Origin: Penelope pileata
Taxonomy: Eukaryota; Chordata; Aves; Galliformes; Cracidae
DNA: 64,000 nucleotides
Reading direction: 5' to 3'
Assembly: GCA_013396635.1 (NCBI GenBank)
Contig: WBMW01004965.1
Coordinates: forward strand, 76,820-140,819
Shown: positions 45,409 to 58,254 of the stretch, one piece after another
Numbering within the stretch: the stretch's first letter is position 1
Layout: each line of letters begins with the position of its first letter
The notes under the pieces: model-generated
What the model was told of the DNA's origin: nothing
The model's input: only the letters and a program-made list of their open reading frames with translations
The model's database searches: none
Translations under genes and position numbers: made by a program

Positions 45409-48400
45409 GCAAGTGGGTTGTTTAGAGACCTCATGAATAATTTCCTAACCAAATTGGTTATCCTTGCATCAGTACTCCCGGTAGTAGATAAGGGATGCAA
45501 ATTTGATGTGTACTTCAAAGCATCTTTCCTGGGTTCACTCTTGGGTCACAGGTGTTGCGTTCTGAGGACTAGATATATCCTGGGAACTTACAGATGTGAG
45601 ATAAAGACCGGTCTTTTATGTTCCCCATATTTGCAGCCTCCATCTGCTGTCAGGTAGGTATTTGTGAGATCTTGTATCTCAAGAGTCTGTTAAGGAGAAC
45701 TCTGGAAGAAAGTATGGATCTCAGGAGGGAAACACTGTGGTTATTCCAGGTAAAGTTTATTTGACAGAAAGTCACAGAACTGGCTGTTTCCAGAATGTTC
45801 CATTGATGTTATGGAGTCTGTAAACACTTTACTGTGTACCACCAACCCCTAAAGAATATGATTAATGGGATGTTCAAACCTAGAGGATGTGTGGATCATT
45901 GAAACAGGCGAGGCCTATCCTTAACCTGTTGCTGGAGGAAACCAAGATTTGTAATATATGTAATACGAAGCAAAACTTGAAGTTTGGGGTAAATACTTAA
46001 CAGACTGGTTCATTCTTTGCTTTAAAAAAAAAAAAAAAAGCATTTGCTCTTAATGGTATCTGGAGAAAACAGCTGCTCTTCGAACCTTTTCATATTAGTG
46101 CTTTTTATGTAGCTCTCTCGTGGAATCAAACTTTTAGTGCCTTGATAGCTGACTTTCTCTGCCTGCCTGCGTGTGTTTTCAGCAGCAGCACTGAGGTACT
46201 GCTGCACTTCAGTGCTGAAGGGATGGGGGTGAGAGCTGCCACTTCTCAGCTGAGGTTTTCTTTGGGTGAGGAGGAAGTACCCTTGTTCACTTTAGAGGGT
46301 TGTCACAAAATACTGTGCTTTGTCCATACACTTTTTCTTGTGTTACTTACACTTTTAATCTTCACTCACATATCAAGACAACATTTTGTCTCATAGTAAA
46401 ATTGGTGACTGTTTTGGGCCCTTAAGCATTGCTTGCTTACTGTTCTGCTCTGCCTGTCTTATTCCCCTGAACATTTTTTTTTTTTCCCGCAATTTAGTAC
46501 ATGCATGAGGCAGAGAACTGGGAATTTAACTCATTAAATAGGAAACAGTGAGGTAGCTACTTGTCTTAAATGGTATAAAGAAATTAAGAGGGAGGACTTG
46601 TTTTACTTGCATCAACTGGGAAAAAGTTCCTGGCTTTCTCCATAGTGATTGTTCTTATTTCTTGCTAAGGTCAGCAAAAACAAGAGGAATTTGCAGATGA
46701 AATGAATGTTTGAATTTCACTTGTTTCCATCTTGACTTCAGAGTTTAAGGGATCTTCTTGGCAGCATTTGATTCTAAACTACAAGCAGTCACAGCTTCAT
46801 TATTCAGCACACTTTCTGGGCCAGAAACTAGTAGGAAGGGATTCTATTATTTTTGAACTTCAGAGTGTGGATACATACAGGAAGAATGAACTTTTCTAGC
46901 TGTATCTCTTAAGATGTAAACACATGTAATAGGAAGCTCTTCTTCCAGTGGACTGGGATCTGTGTATGCTGGTGGAATTGCTGCAGTTACTGCACAGGCT
47001 GGTGTTCTCCAAGGTCTGGAGAGCTTAGGTCAGAAGAATGTTAAATGGGATCTTACAGCAAATAGCAAACATGCTCGTGTTACAGCTTTAAACATCGCAA
47101 ATCCTTAAAATTTCAATTAAAAGCACATGGAGATCTCATTAAAACTAGTACATACAAGTATTATCATTTGCTTCTAATCATGTTGGAAAGAGTTTAGATG
47201 TGGATTCTGATTTGATCCTGGCTTCCATAAGTTTCAGTGAAGACTTGAAGATGGATTTCTCTATTTGTAGATTGGGAACATGCTTATTTGGTAGCTGATC
47301 CACTTTCTGTGAATTCAAGATTTCTTGCCTATATTTTTGTCTAAATTTGTGTAAGGTAAATACACTGACATGTACTGCCCAACTTTGTGAAATAAAAATT
47401 CTGATCTATTGTACTCGTATTTGGAACAGAAGTTTTTTTTAAAGACAACTTCCTGTAAGGTTAATTTGCATCTGTTCCTACATTCAAGAAGTTCTTTCGA
47501 AACAACTGCAAGGCAATAGCTAAGATACAGTCAGATGATAAAACTAATGACTGGTGCTGTTCCGGGAGGAGGTGGGAAGAAGAGATAGGAAGAAATGAGT
47601 GATTTTTTTTTTTTTAATGAAAGCATAAATTAATCTGGAAAGTAAACTTAAGAAATATCATAGACAATATGTCAATCTCTCCTACAATTCCAAAGAGAGC
47701 TAACAGATGTTTGTATATACTCCAGAGTGCTTTTATGGATACATGGTATGACTGAGGTAGCTGCTCATACTATCTCCAGGATACTTGTTACCAACCACCC
47801 GATGTGTCCTTAGTCATACTGAAAGCTCTAGAACACCCTTCAATGCTTAGTCCTCTGGATGAAGAGTATTAACTCAATATAGTGCAGTAGATCATGCTTT
47901 GAAAGTGATCTGGGGAAGAAAGATGTGCAAGTCGTGCTTATTTTGTATCCTGTTCCTGTGCTGTTCTGAACTTACTGATGGAGCAGAGAATTGGGCTACT
48001 CAACCTGATTGTTTTTCTTCTCTGCCTTATTCAAGGTCCTAGTTTAAAGTTAAAGTATTGGGAAACAATCAGTAAATATTTTTTTGGCTACAGATTGTCT
48101 TGCTACTTTTTTTTTTTTTAAATACATTTTAGGTCATCTTACTCCAGAAGCCTGCTGTCACAGTGTTCAGCAGATAAAGGCAGACACTGCTTGTTATCTA
48201 GCTGTAACCCCTTCACTGGGGGTATTTCCACATGCCTCTTGGAGTTACCTGAATAAGTGGTACTTGTTGCTTTCTTTTTCTGCACAGTTAGGGGAATAAA
48301 GCCAAATACAGGCTTTATTATGTGTACAAATACATCCTTAAATTCAAGCTGCTACACTTAGCTTTCAAATACACTTTAAAGCATAAACATTTGTTATCCT

Positions 48401-51400
48401 TGATAGGAAGACATTTTCAGCTTCAAGATGAAAAGATAAGCTATGCTATGAAATGAGTGGTGTTCCTCCTAAATGTTGGTCTGTCATGGAAAAGCCAGGA
48501 GCACTGCATCCTTCTGTCAAACTTCCTTTGATTTTGATCCTCAAAATATCAGACTTCAATACACACTTCCAATTCTTTTGCTTCTGAGAACAGTTGATGC
48601 CAACTGTCTGACAAGGATGGCAGAGTACACAATTCACCTTTTCATTTTATTTCTGTTCTGTTTGAGCAGCAGGATCTCTTTCTTGCCTTAACATTAATCA
48701 TGGTCTCTTTCTTGTGCTCTTGTTTGTGGTAAAGTGGCAACCAAGAGAACTAGCTGTGGCTTAGAAATAGATGCAAACAGACAGTATAAAAATCTGGTAC
48801 CTGTAAAAGTGAAGTCTTAATTTGTGGATTTAATTTTCTTTGCAACTGTGTTGCCTAGTATTGGCATCCACTCCTATGGGAACTTGAGAGGGGAGGGATG
48901 GGAAAAAGGCTGGCAGAAAATAGGAGTCCCAGACCAGGAACTGGACAGCAGTAGAGATGTTGACTGTGCAACTGAATGCATGCACACATGGAATAACTGC
49001 CCTAATAATTTAGGAGCCCAGTCATCTCAGGAGAAATGCAGATTTGAAGGATGGCATAGTAGAACAAATAAGCTGGTGGTGGCTTAAATATAATTTTGCA
49101 GTGGTGTTAAGTACAGGTTAGACGCTACTTACTTATTTACATTTTTAACAATTCTACCAAGTGCTGGGTTTTCAGCTGTTCTAGTAAAGACTGGAGTGAA
49201 TCCTAAATATTGAATTGTTTTAGGTTATCACAGGAAATATATTAGTCTTCTCTATACGGGAGGGGATTTGGAGAACAGGGAAAGGACCTGCAGCCTTTTT
49301 TTTTTTTTTNNNNNNNNNNNNNNNNNNNNNNNNNNNNNNNNNNNNNNNTAAGGCAAATGTTTTTAGAATGATATCCTGCTATGCCTACATATAAAAACAG
49401 GAGAGGCAGCCTCTGTATCAGCAAGCAGCCATAGACCTTAGTAAAGAGGAAAGCAATACAATTGATGCTGTAAGAGGCACCTGTTGGATTTCAAATGTTG
49501 AAATAACACAAAAAAGGGTCCAAACAATACATATTAAATCTCATAAGTTTTGAGGGGAAAGCTTCTAGCAGTCTCTGAAGTCTGGGGAAGGTTGCCACTT
49601 ATGTGGCCTGTACAACACGAGTAGAGAATGTGCAGTGGTTATTAGCAGTAATTAATTTTATAGGAGTCAGCACGTTACTGGAAGAAGAAAAGTTGTAAAA
49701 CAGTGGAGAAGCACTTATCACTGTTAAGTTTCAACAGTTGTTCAGAAATTGAGACAAGGTCCAACAAATCCTGGAGAGATGCAAGTACCCAGTAGAAAGC
49801 TCAGAACCTAGTGGATCTATTGCAATGGATTGCTGTGTTACATGAGGACCTGCTGGAAAGAAAGACTGGGTCGTTGTACAATATGCCTTAATGCTGGGAA
49901 TGGAAGAAAGTCTCTGACTGTATATGGATGCCTGTATAAATACTCTCACTTTCTTCAGTCCCATCCATTGCTAAGTGTATCTGACAGGTGAAAAAAGTCG
50001 TATGAAGTCAAAGACGAGGATATGTGTCAATATTTTCAAGATCAACTTCTGCATTGGGGCATACATACATAAATGTCATTGACTTAAATATTCAGGTGAC
50101 TTTTTTCTCTAAGAGGCTCCTAGATTTTTGGGGTTTTATCTTTTGAGAAAATAATCTAGTTTTTGGAAGAGCAGTTGTCTTTGGAAAACATCCAAGAATA
50201 GATTTGAGGGCTTAACGGAGCTGGAGATTGTGCAGGGGAAGCGTGCTGTTCTATGGGTGTTTTGACATAAGTTTCTGAAATATATTCAAGATGCTGTATA
50301 TAACTGAGGATAACTTGTCTTCCCTGACAAAGTCTTCACTTCTGAAATATCATTTGCCACTTCCTTGGGAATGCAGCTTTTGGGCTGGATTTTATTTTTT
50401 TTTAAGGTTGCTCTCTATGTGAACTTCAAAACTCTTTATTAGAATCATTAAACGATGAAATAGAAATGAATCCTTAAAACTTTTTTTTATCACCAATTTG
50501 TCATGGAATCATTCAGGGCTTGCCTTGCAAGTAGCTGAACAGTGTTATCTCTTGTCTGCAGCATGACAGAGATAGATCTGAAATATCAAATTGAAATATT
50601 TTTTTTCCCTGGTAATTTTTTCATCTGTAACTTACGTTGAATTGTTTTCTGAATTTATTTTGAAAGTCTTGAAGTGTCAAAAGATCATTGCAGTCTGTAA
50701 TGTATGATACTGAGGAGGTAATTTCAGACATCAGAGCACTTTGTTTCTGACATACAGTAGAGTTCTGTCCTGTCTTTTACTGAGTCATGTTTATTTGAAT
50801 TGCAGGTGTTCAAAGAAATAATTGAGGTTGATCTAGCTTCACTTGTAAAGCGAACTCTAGCAAATGAAACAAAACTGAAACCCCTACAACTTCTTCCATT
50901 GCTGTTCTTCAGATATTTTTTTCAGTGTTGTGGTTAGCTTACAAGTTGCACGTACTGCTAGTGCCATTCTCACTGGCGTCTCCTATTGCCTGCTGTGCCT
51001 CAGCACATGCTAAGATGGCAGTTTCTCTAGGTATTTTCTGTGGAGCATCTAACCTAATCCTGTCTGCAAGGCATAATTAATTACATGATGAGCTTTTTAC
51101 TAGCTTCCGTTCCCCCACCCATGCTCTCAGGTATGCCTCAAGGCAGTAGATGCTTGTTCTATTTAACTGCTGCTTCCTTTTCTCCTGGGTAAAACAGCTA
51201 ATCCTGGTGTTAGAGCTAATTACTGTTTGACTCAGAAGCATAGTTCATACCTATTTCTGCAGGTGTGTGCTAGTGAGCAAGTGAAACGTTTCTAAACCTT
51301 CTTTACTAGAAAATGAATTGATAACAGAGTTCTGTTAGATAACTTGAAAATGTATTACCAGACAATTATCAACAGCAGTAGACCTTCGTATAGTTCCTAA

Positions 51401-54400
51401 GCACAGTTCTGCTTTCATTATCAGACATCCTGGATGCTTTCAACTGAGCTGAAATAAGAAAAAGTTACGGATCTTTTAGATCTGCTACCTGTAGAACTAG
51501 GCAGTCAGAGATGTACATTTTCTAGGGAAGAAACTAACTCATAAATCAATGCAATGTTATGTGTTGAGGGCCATCAGAACTCAGACTTTAAAGCAGGTTT
51601 GTTTTAAATGAGAATTTTAGTTGAACTGGTAAATCACCCAGCTTCTAAGTAAAACCTCTGCTCTGAGTCATTGCTGATGACAGTTGCTCTCACTTGTCAC
51701 CGTCATCTAATTCATCTCGACTGGGAAAGACACATATTTCAGACTCAGAATAACGACAGTTTTAATAGAATATTCTGTTTTAGTTATGATTTCTGTGTAG
51801 TGCTAGTAGTCGTGGAAGTGCTGAACAGATCCTGTGAAGTAAGTTTGCATTTGCATCGGTGATGTTTGTTCTGTTGAAGAGCAGTTTGTCTGGAGACTGG
51901 TTTGAACAGTTGTGCCTGTTAGTCCTTGACTGTGCCATTTAATGTGCTCCCTGCTCTTTCAGCCCCTTGGAGGGGTTGAGACACAAGGTGTTCAACCTGT
52001 CAGTCTCTTAAAATTCATATCAGTGTAACTAAGTCATACAGTGCAGACTGTGAGAAACTTGGTGCTGGTAAAAACGAATGTTTGTTCAGTATCAAATTTT
52101 CTCTGGTTGTGCAAAAGACTCTGTTTATGGCCAAGTTGCAAGCTTAGCAAGCAGTGCAAGGGCCACAGTGAGTTTTCTCTTCATTTCTACTAATAGGATG
52201 CGTCAGGAAGTAGAACTCTGATCGTAAACCCTTCTTGTACCTGTTAGTAGATGGGAACCCTATAGTCCATGGGGGACCCTATTGATGAATACATTCTGGT
52301 CAAGGAAATGTGTATGAGACAGGTATACACCTTTTTGTGTTGTTTGAATACAGCTTTTGGTAAAAACAAACTACTTAGCTATTCATGTGAACAGGAAAGT
52401 ATGATAGCCACGTTCTGAAAAGGCCCAGGACGTTCATCTTGACAGTGCTTTGACTTCACTCTGTGTATAAACATTCTGCATGGATGGACTGCAGACCACT
52501 GAATGCTCAGTGTCACACTGATGGTGTGGTTTGACACGAATTTTAAGGGAAAACTCCTCTGAATTGACTACACCCAAACTCTGTATTCCAGAGCACAGCA
52601 AAGCAAGCTGCCACAGGTTGCTCTCATTATCTGCTGGTGATGTAAAGGTGGAATAACTCACTCTTCCCAGCTGGACAGCAAAACAATTGCTCTATGGCAT
52701 GTAAATATTGAATTTAGCCTCTACTAAATGTGTATGTAGGTGAGAAAGATGGTATCACCCAGACTCTGCTACCAGGAAGCTAGAGAAGGTGGGAATGGAA
52801 GAGCTTTTCACAATGGGATTTCCTTTCCAGAGCTATTTCAGGGGAGAAAGTTGTGTTTTATGGTCCTCCTTCTCCAGAAAAAGAGGTCATCCAGAAAGTT
52901 AGAAGGTAACGAAGATGGCCAGCTCTGGGGTGGGGGGGCAGAACCCTAGAAGAGCATATTTAGGATTAAAAAAAAAGGATGCAAGAAAAGAAAAATGATC
53001 CTTAAAAATACATAAGGGAAAAAAGAACATCTAAACCAGTACCTTTCACCCTGCGGTTTGTATTTCTTTTGATTAGAATTTTTTGCAGTCTATGAAAGCA
53101 GAGGGGAAGGGCTGCTTTTCTGCTTTTCCTGGCATCTTACTGCTGTCCTCTGTTTCATTTTGAGAAATGCAGGGTCAAGTGAGAGTGTTTATTAGGTGAT
53201 ACTATGTCAAGACTAAACATAAACTTGGCAGAAATAATTGCATAACAGAGTTTGAAAGGTTTCCTGACTGTTAATTTGTTCTGGAGCCTTTAGCAGCTAG
53301 CTGGGGAGCTTCAAATATGGTGTGTAAGTAGTTTCAAGGGTGGTTTTGTAGGACCAGCCAAAAAAACCATCAACTTGTATGCAGTTGGTATGTGTAAAAT
53401 TACATGTAAATAGAGTAGGAAGAGCTGAAGAACATGGTTAATGTAACTAAAGAGTATATTTGTTCTTGGTGTAATTTGAAAAATTGTGAATTCTAACTCA
53501 AAGAATGAAGCTTATCAAGCAAGGAGGAATGGCTGCAACTTCCTGATGTTGAATTTTTACAGTATCTTAATGAAAAAATAAGTCATCATTATGCATGTAG
53601 TTGTCCTTCAGTTAAATCTTCAAGTGAAATGCGATTAGGAAACAAATTCTGAAAGCTATTACAAAAAGGTTTTGAAAGTTTTTTTTTCCTTTTTCAGACG
53701 AAAAAGGAAGTTCTATCTAGTTCAGGTTTGATGCTTTGTGATGAAGAGGATCTTTAAAGCATTTTGTTTGCTATTTTTTCTATTGCACAACTGCAGTTTT
53801 TTTCTAAGCTCACTTGAAGCTGACTCAGGCTGGTTACTCCTTTGTTAGTGGAGCTTTTTTGAGAGTGTATACACAAATAGATTTTGTTTTCATCTGCGGT
53901 AAGCATTCTGTGTTTCTTCATTGATTGTGAGACACTGGCTCTAAATTACAGAGCACTGCTTATTCTGTGCAACCTACAGGCTGTGGTTCCATCCCATTCT
54001 GCCAGTTTTGAGTTCTTAACCATCTCCAGAGAGGTGAACTAGTGGTGGATTTTTTTTTGTTTTCAAGGAGAGGTGTAAGGATTAGTTTCTGGCAGAGCTC
54101 TCAGACTGTCCTCCGCTGAGTCTCTCCTTTCAGGGTCAGTAGTACCTTGAGTTTTAGCTTTCACTGTACTGCATAACCTTCTTTTTTCCTCACTTTGTGA
54201 AAAATAAGACTCGGTGTCTTCTGACTATAACTATAAATACATGTCGGAGAAAGCATCCATTGCAGGAAAGACCTGCCTATGGTTCCACGCCTAATGTTAT
54301 TAAAACCATTCGAAAATACTCAAGGTGAAATTTTCTCTCCAAAACCCTTCCATGTTGATCTAATACAGCTTTCAGAAGAGTTGGTCTTTGATCTTCAATG

Positions 54401-55545
54401 CTAGACCTTCAAGGATTCTTAAAGCGTTTGAGAACAAACACGGAGAAAATGATTAACTTTCTTTGAAGCTAGGTTAGGTAAAGGAAACTGGGGAAAAAAG
54501 TGAGGGAGAAGGTTTAGAGACTTCATTAGTGGAGCTCAGTACTGCAAAAAGAAAGAAGAAATCCAGTGTGATATTCTTTGAGTGGGAAATTGCTGATATG
54601 TCTAAATTATCAAGTAATTCAATACAGAAGAAACATCACGTCCTGGCTTCAGCTGAGACAGTGTTAATAGCACGGAGACTAAAGCAGTGATGTAGTACAT
54701 ACAGTTTGAATGCTTTACTTATGTCTGCTTGCGAGTTCTGCTGACGTGCTTGTAGCTCAGGGCTGGCTGGTGTGGTAGGTTTGGGCCTCTGTGTCTTCAT
54801 TAACATTTGCAGAGTGCACAGCAGAAAGCTTCTGGTTTAGTAGTTTGGTACAGGAGGAGTAAAGCTGTAGTTCATGTGCACTGAAAGTGCTGCAGGCCAG
54901 CCTGACCCGTGGTAAGTGTGGATAATTAGGGGTTTGACTTCGAAACTGTGCTAGTGCTGCGAAGTAAAACATTAATTTGGATCCAGGCAAGGAGGTTTTA
55001 GCAGTCATCCTTTATCTAGAATCTATCAGGAATGTGAGAGATTTGAAAGCGTGTAGCTGTGCTTAGGCATCTGGAGATAACAGTTGTTTTATTTATACAA
55101 AGCCAAGCTTAAACATTGATCAGACGTGTTCCCTGAATAGAGAGTTCAGGTTTAGTCCAGAATTTTACTGGACGTACATTTGACGATGAAATGAAATAAA
55201 TTCTCTTTTGGGTGCAGTAGGAGAAGAAAGCAGTATTGGAAATAATTCCTTCTGAGTTAAGATCAGGTTATTTTAATTAGCATGGAGAATGTCTAGGAAA
55301 ATGAGAATTGGTATCTTGGAGAGGGATAGGAGAAAAACTTTTGCATCTAACTTTGAACGACATAACAACTTAAAGCCATGGTGAAAACTTTGATGCAGAC
55401 TAGGCCTTGCAATGAAGAATTTATATAAACATTTAATATTTGGGGGTTTTTTTTGAATAGCTTATATGGTATTAAGTTTATGTGCTTATTATATAGTTGG
55501 TTTGTTCTTTAACAAGTGCAATCTTTTTTTTTTTTTTGAATGCAG
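45409..55545 (+). other. YPEL1: YPEL1 intron with GC-AG splice sites (10.1 kb)
   Basis: The donor reads AAG|GCAAGT (45409-45414) and the acceptor is a run of T ending gaatgcag (55545). The frame requires Lys39 AAG to join Ser40 TCC, which excludes a nearby GT donor without adding residues. The intron holds an assembly gap (49310-49348), several A and T runs (46024-46039, 47605-47615, 48109-48119, 49296-49309) and short open frames without family resemblance. No interspersed repeat, RNA gene or additional exon was recognised. Confidence 0.88.
49296..49348. other. Assembly gap after a poly(T) run
   Basis: Fourteen T (49296-49309) are followed by 39 N (49310-49348). The true sequence and length are unknown. 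Open frames read through this segment are artefacts. Confidence 0.97.
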
Positions 55546-55589
55546 TCCTTCCAGGGAAGCCAGGGACGAGCCTACCTCTTCAATTCTGT
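55546..55589 (+). CDS. YPEL1: YPEL1 coding exon 2 (44 bp)
   Basis: A very short exon that codes for residues 40-53 (SFQGSQGRAYLFNS) and two bases of Val54. This is the segment of the Yippee domain that holds the conserved G-x3-L-x-N pattern. The acceptor lies behind a long T run (cttttttttttttttgaatgcag) and the donor is the perfect GTAAGT. It is flanked by introns of 10.1 and 1.4 kb. The exact frame fit with the neighbours and identity with YPEL proteins as I know them make the call secure in spite of its length. It is too short to be found as an open frame. Confidence 0.96.
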
Positions 55590-56994
55590 GTAAGTATGTT
55601 ATTGCAGTTACACACACTGCCTACAGACAGTATTTTTTTGGTATGCTTCGTAAGCAGAAAACAATAGGAATTTGTGTAAGTACACTTTGTCCTGTTCTTT
55701 TTAGCAGTCTTCTTACTCACCAGCAATAGTTCCTGAAGAGCCATTGAGCTGATCCTTGAGTACCCCTATGCAGATATTAGTTTCTGACATTTTGAGTAGT
55801 TCTGCCTAATAGCTGAGAGGTTAGGGAAGGGCATTAATGAAAAATTCCTTTTGTGTAGGTAAGAATGACTATCGTGGGCAAAAGTTACCATTCTGAGATA
55901 TTCCAGAAGTGAAACAAAGTATTGAATGACTGTAAATTTGCTTTAGACAACTTCACGGTCCTTTACAGAGGATTTTTTTCCAGTGTGAGAGTTAAATATG
56001 TTTACGGGTTAATGTTCCAGTGTGCTTTGTGCATCTTAAGTGACCTTGAGTATTGCAAACCTGCTAGAGGCAAAAGGTCTTTGCAGTTTTGCAATTTTAG
56101 GGCATGCTCTTGCCCTTGCCACGAGATAAGGCTGATTCTTTGAATTTGCTGATGGATATATTTTAAGTTTGTAATAGATGGGATGAATTTTCGTCCTTAT
56201 TTTTATAGCAGTTGATTGTGTCGCAGCATTTTTGGAAAAAGAAATGCAGTTAAGTGTCTCGGCCTATTTTAGACCAGGATAATGGAACTATAACTGCAAA
56301 GGGCTTGATTGCAGATCCTTGAAATCCTTTTTGTTCATAGTTGTTCAGTGAAGACTCCAGACTGATTCTGACAATGAAAGAGAAAAAAGGGCAACGTTTT
56401 GTCCTTCTCTAAGAGTGTCTAAAAACTTGATTTAGTCTTGCCTGATCTTTTCTGCAGAAGCTCTTATTGGTGAGGAAAGTATTCTGATGTAGTACTTCAT
56501 GGGATAACTTGTTTTTATATTTCTGTTTGTTCATCGTGGCTTAGTCTGCTGCTCTGTAGCAAAGAGGTATTTATGAGGCTTTTTCCTTGCTGCTGTTTTG
56601 GAGTTCATTCTAAATTCAGATGTTGGTGCTGGTGCACTGGTACAGGCTTCCAGTGCAGAGGTCACAAGCTGTTTTTGAAGAACAGCCCAAAACCTAAGAG
56701 GTCTCCAGTTGCTGCTTAGTGTTCTGCTCTCTGAAGGTTTAACTATTTAACGTGTCTTTGCTGATGGGAGTAAAGAGAATAACCTGCATCATGTTTAGGC
56801 TAGTCACTTGAAAAACAAAAATCAAAACCCTTTTTTTTTCTGTTGTTCAGCTCAATCTAACAAAAGAATTTACTTGTACAGTGATGCATAAATTACACAC
56901 ACCTGTACTTGATTATGTTAAACTTTTTTTTTTCTTCTGGAGAAAGGGTGGGTAGCAGATGATGTAGAGTCATTTCTCTTTTTTCTCCTCCCAG
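55590..56994 (+). other. YPEL1: YPEL1 intron between coding exons 2 and 3
   Basis: A 1405-bp intron with donor GTAAGT and acceptor tctcttttttctcctcccag. AT-rich; short T runs near 56,830 and 56,930. No other feature was seen. Confidence 0.93.
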
Positions 56995-57103
56995 GGTAAA
57001 TGTGGGCTGTGGTCCAGCAGAGGAGAGAGTTCTTCTGACAGGTTTACATGCTGTGGCAGATATCTATTGTGAAAACTGTAAAACCACTCTTGGATGGAAA
57101 TAT
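56995..57103 (+). CDS. YPEL1: YPEL1 coding exon 3
   Basis: This 109-bp exon codes for the last base of Val54 and residues 55-90: [20 protein letters not shown], then [16 protein letters not shown]. It carries the second zinc pair, Cys79-x2-Cys82 (CENC), and the family signature GWKY (87-90). The two Cys pairs form the single zinc site of the Yippee fold, which is related to Mis18 and CULT domains. The acceptor tctcctcccag is strong and the donor is GTAAGC. The exon closes in phase 0 after Tyr90. Confidence 0.97.
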
Positions 57104-58164
57104 GTAAGCAATATACTTAAGTTTTTGATAAGTTCAAGCACAGCTATGTGAGCAGCCTAGGTGTTAATGATAGTTTAGTTGATGTTGGATTTCCATACAG
57201 CTGTCAGTAGTGTGATTTTGCTTCCTTACATCTGCTGGAATGTTGTAGTAGGTAACTATTTTGAGGACAGCAAAGCTGGCATGAAGTATAGGTGTTACTA
57301 CAGCTGTGTAATGCTTTTGTAATATCTTCTTCCATTGTTACTGACCACATATACCGAAATGGAAGAAATTGACAAAATGGGTCTTAATTAAATTGGTTTC
57401 AAAAGTTGGTTCATACAGCAAAAATATGAATTGTGATAAATGGAAGTGAGCATATTTTCACTGCTTACAACTAACATGATCTTGATTTTGATGTTGATGT
57501 TAGAAGAGCTCTGTGAACTTGCACAGTATACAAGTATACTTGTAGTAGTGGTGCCAGTTCAACGTTTGGAGGATGTTAGATTATGGGTGTTGTACGTAGG
57601 ATTTTAATGTAAGAATATTTTCTGATACGCTAGTAATTAGTCTCACGTTGTGACATTAAGACACACAGTTAAGCTATGTCTAGAAATAAATGCAAAGAAG
57701 AGAAAGAAAATACAGCCTAGGCCAGAATTTCTGTAGTGGTTTGGCCCCAGCAGATGCCTTGTAGTGCGAGGATGTAAGGAGACTGATAGGCAGAGTCAGG
57801 AGTGTACCAGCTTCAGTGTCCATTCCCAAAAAAACATGACTCTCACTTTAAATCCAGTCTGAAGACTGTCTGGAATAGTTACAAAAAATATTTGGGTGAC
57901 TCATATATTGCACTCATGTCATGCATTTATGATTTTATGCTTGAGATTACGGACTACATGGAGACAGTTCAGAGACCAAGATCATCCGCCTGGAAAACTT
58001 GTAGTTCACGTAGGAAGGAGAGAATAAACACACACAAAGAACTTCAACAATTTCAAAAGATGTAGATGTTAATGTACCTAATTTGTACTTTTCATGCAAT
58101 TTTGATGTTTAAAATGCTTACTTTCCCCAACTTATTTCAGTATCTTGATTTTTCTCCTTTCTAG
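57104..58164 (+). other. YPEL1: YPEL1 intron between coding exons 3 and 4
   Basis: A 1061-bp intron with donor GTAAGC and acceptor gatttttctcctttctag. An 87-codon open frame at 57,802-58,065 has no family resemblance. Nothing else was recognised. Confidence 0.93.
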
Positions 58165-58254
58165 GAACATGCTTTTGAGAGCAGTCAGAAATACAAAGAA
58201 GGAAAATTTATCATTGAACTTGCCCACATGATAAAAGACAATGGCTGGGAGTGA
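58165..58254 (+). CDS. YPEL1: YPEL1 coding exon 4 with stop codon
   Basis: The coding part of the last exon gives residues 91-119 (EHAFESSQKYKEGKFIIELA, then HMIKDNGWE) and TGA at 58252-58254. The conserved Lys and Glu of the Yippee C-terminal helix are present. Phe at residue 105 (EGKFII) and Glu at the C-terminus (GWE) fit YPEL1; I recall Tyr and Asp in YPEL2. The four exons total 117, 44, 109 and 90 bp, that is 119 codons plus stop, the family length. No frameshift or premature stop was seen. Confidence 0.97.
   Translation, partial: EHAFESSQKYKEGKFIIELAHMIKDNGWE

Noticed and set aside
45151..45657. 168-codon frame that includes YPEL1 coding exon 1 with extensions on both sides
   Set aside because: The upstream part has no ATG and is 5' UTR. 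The downstream part is read-through past the GC donor into the intron; the family protein continues at 55546.
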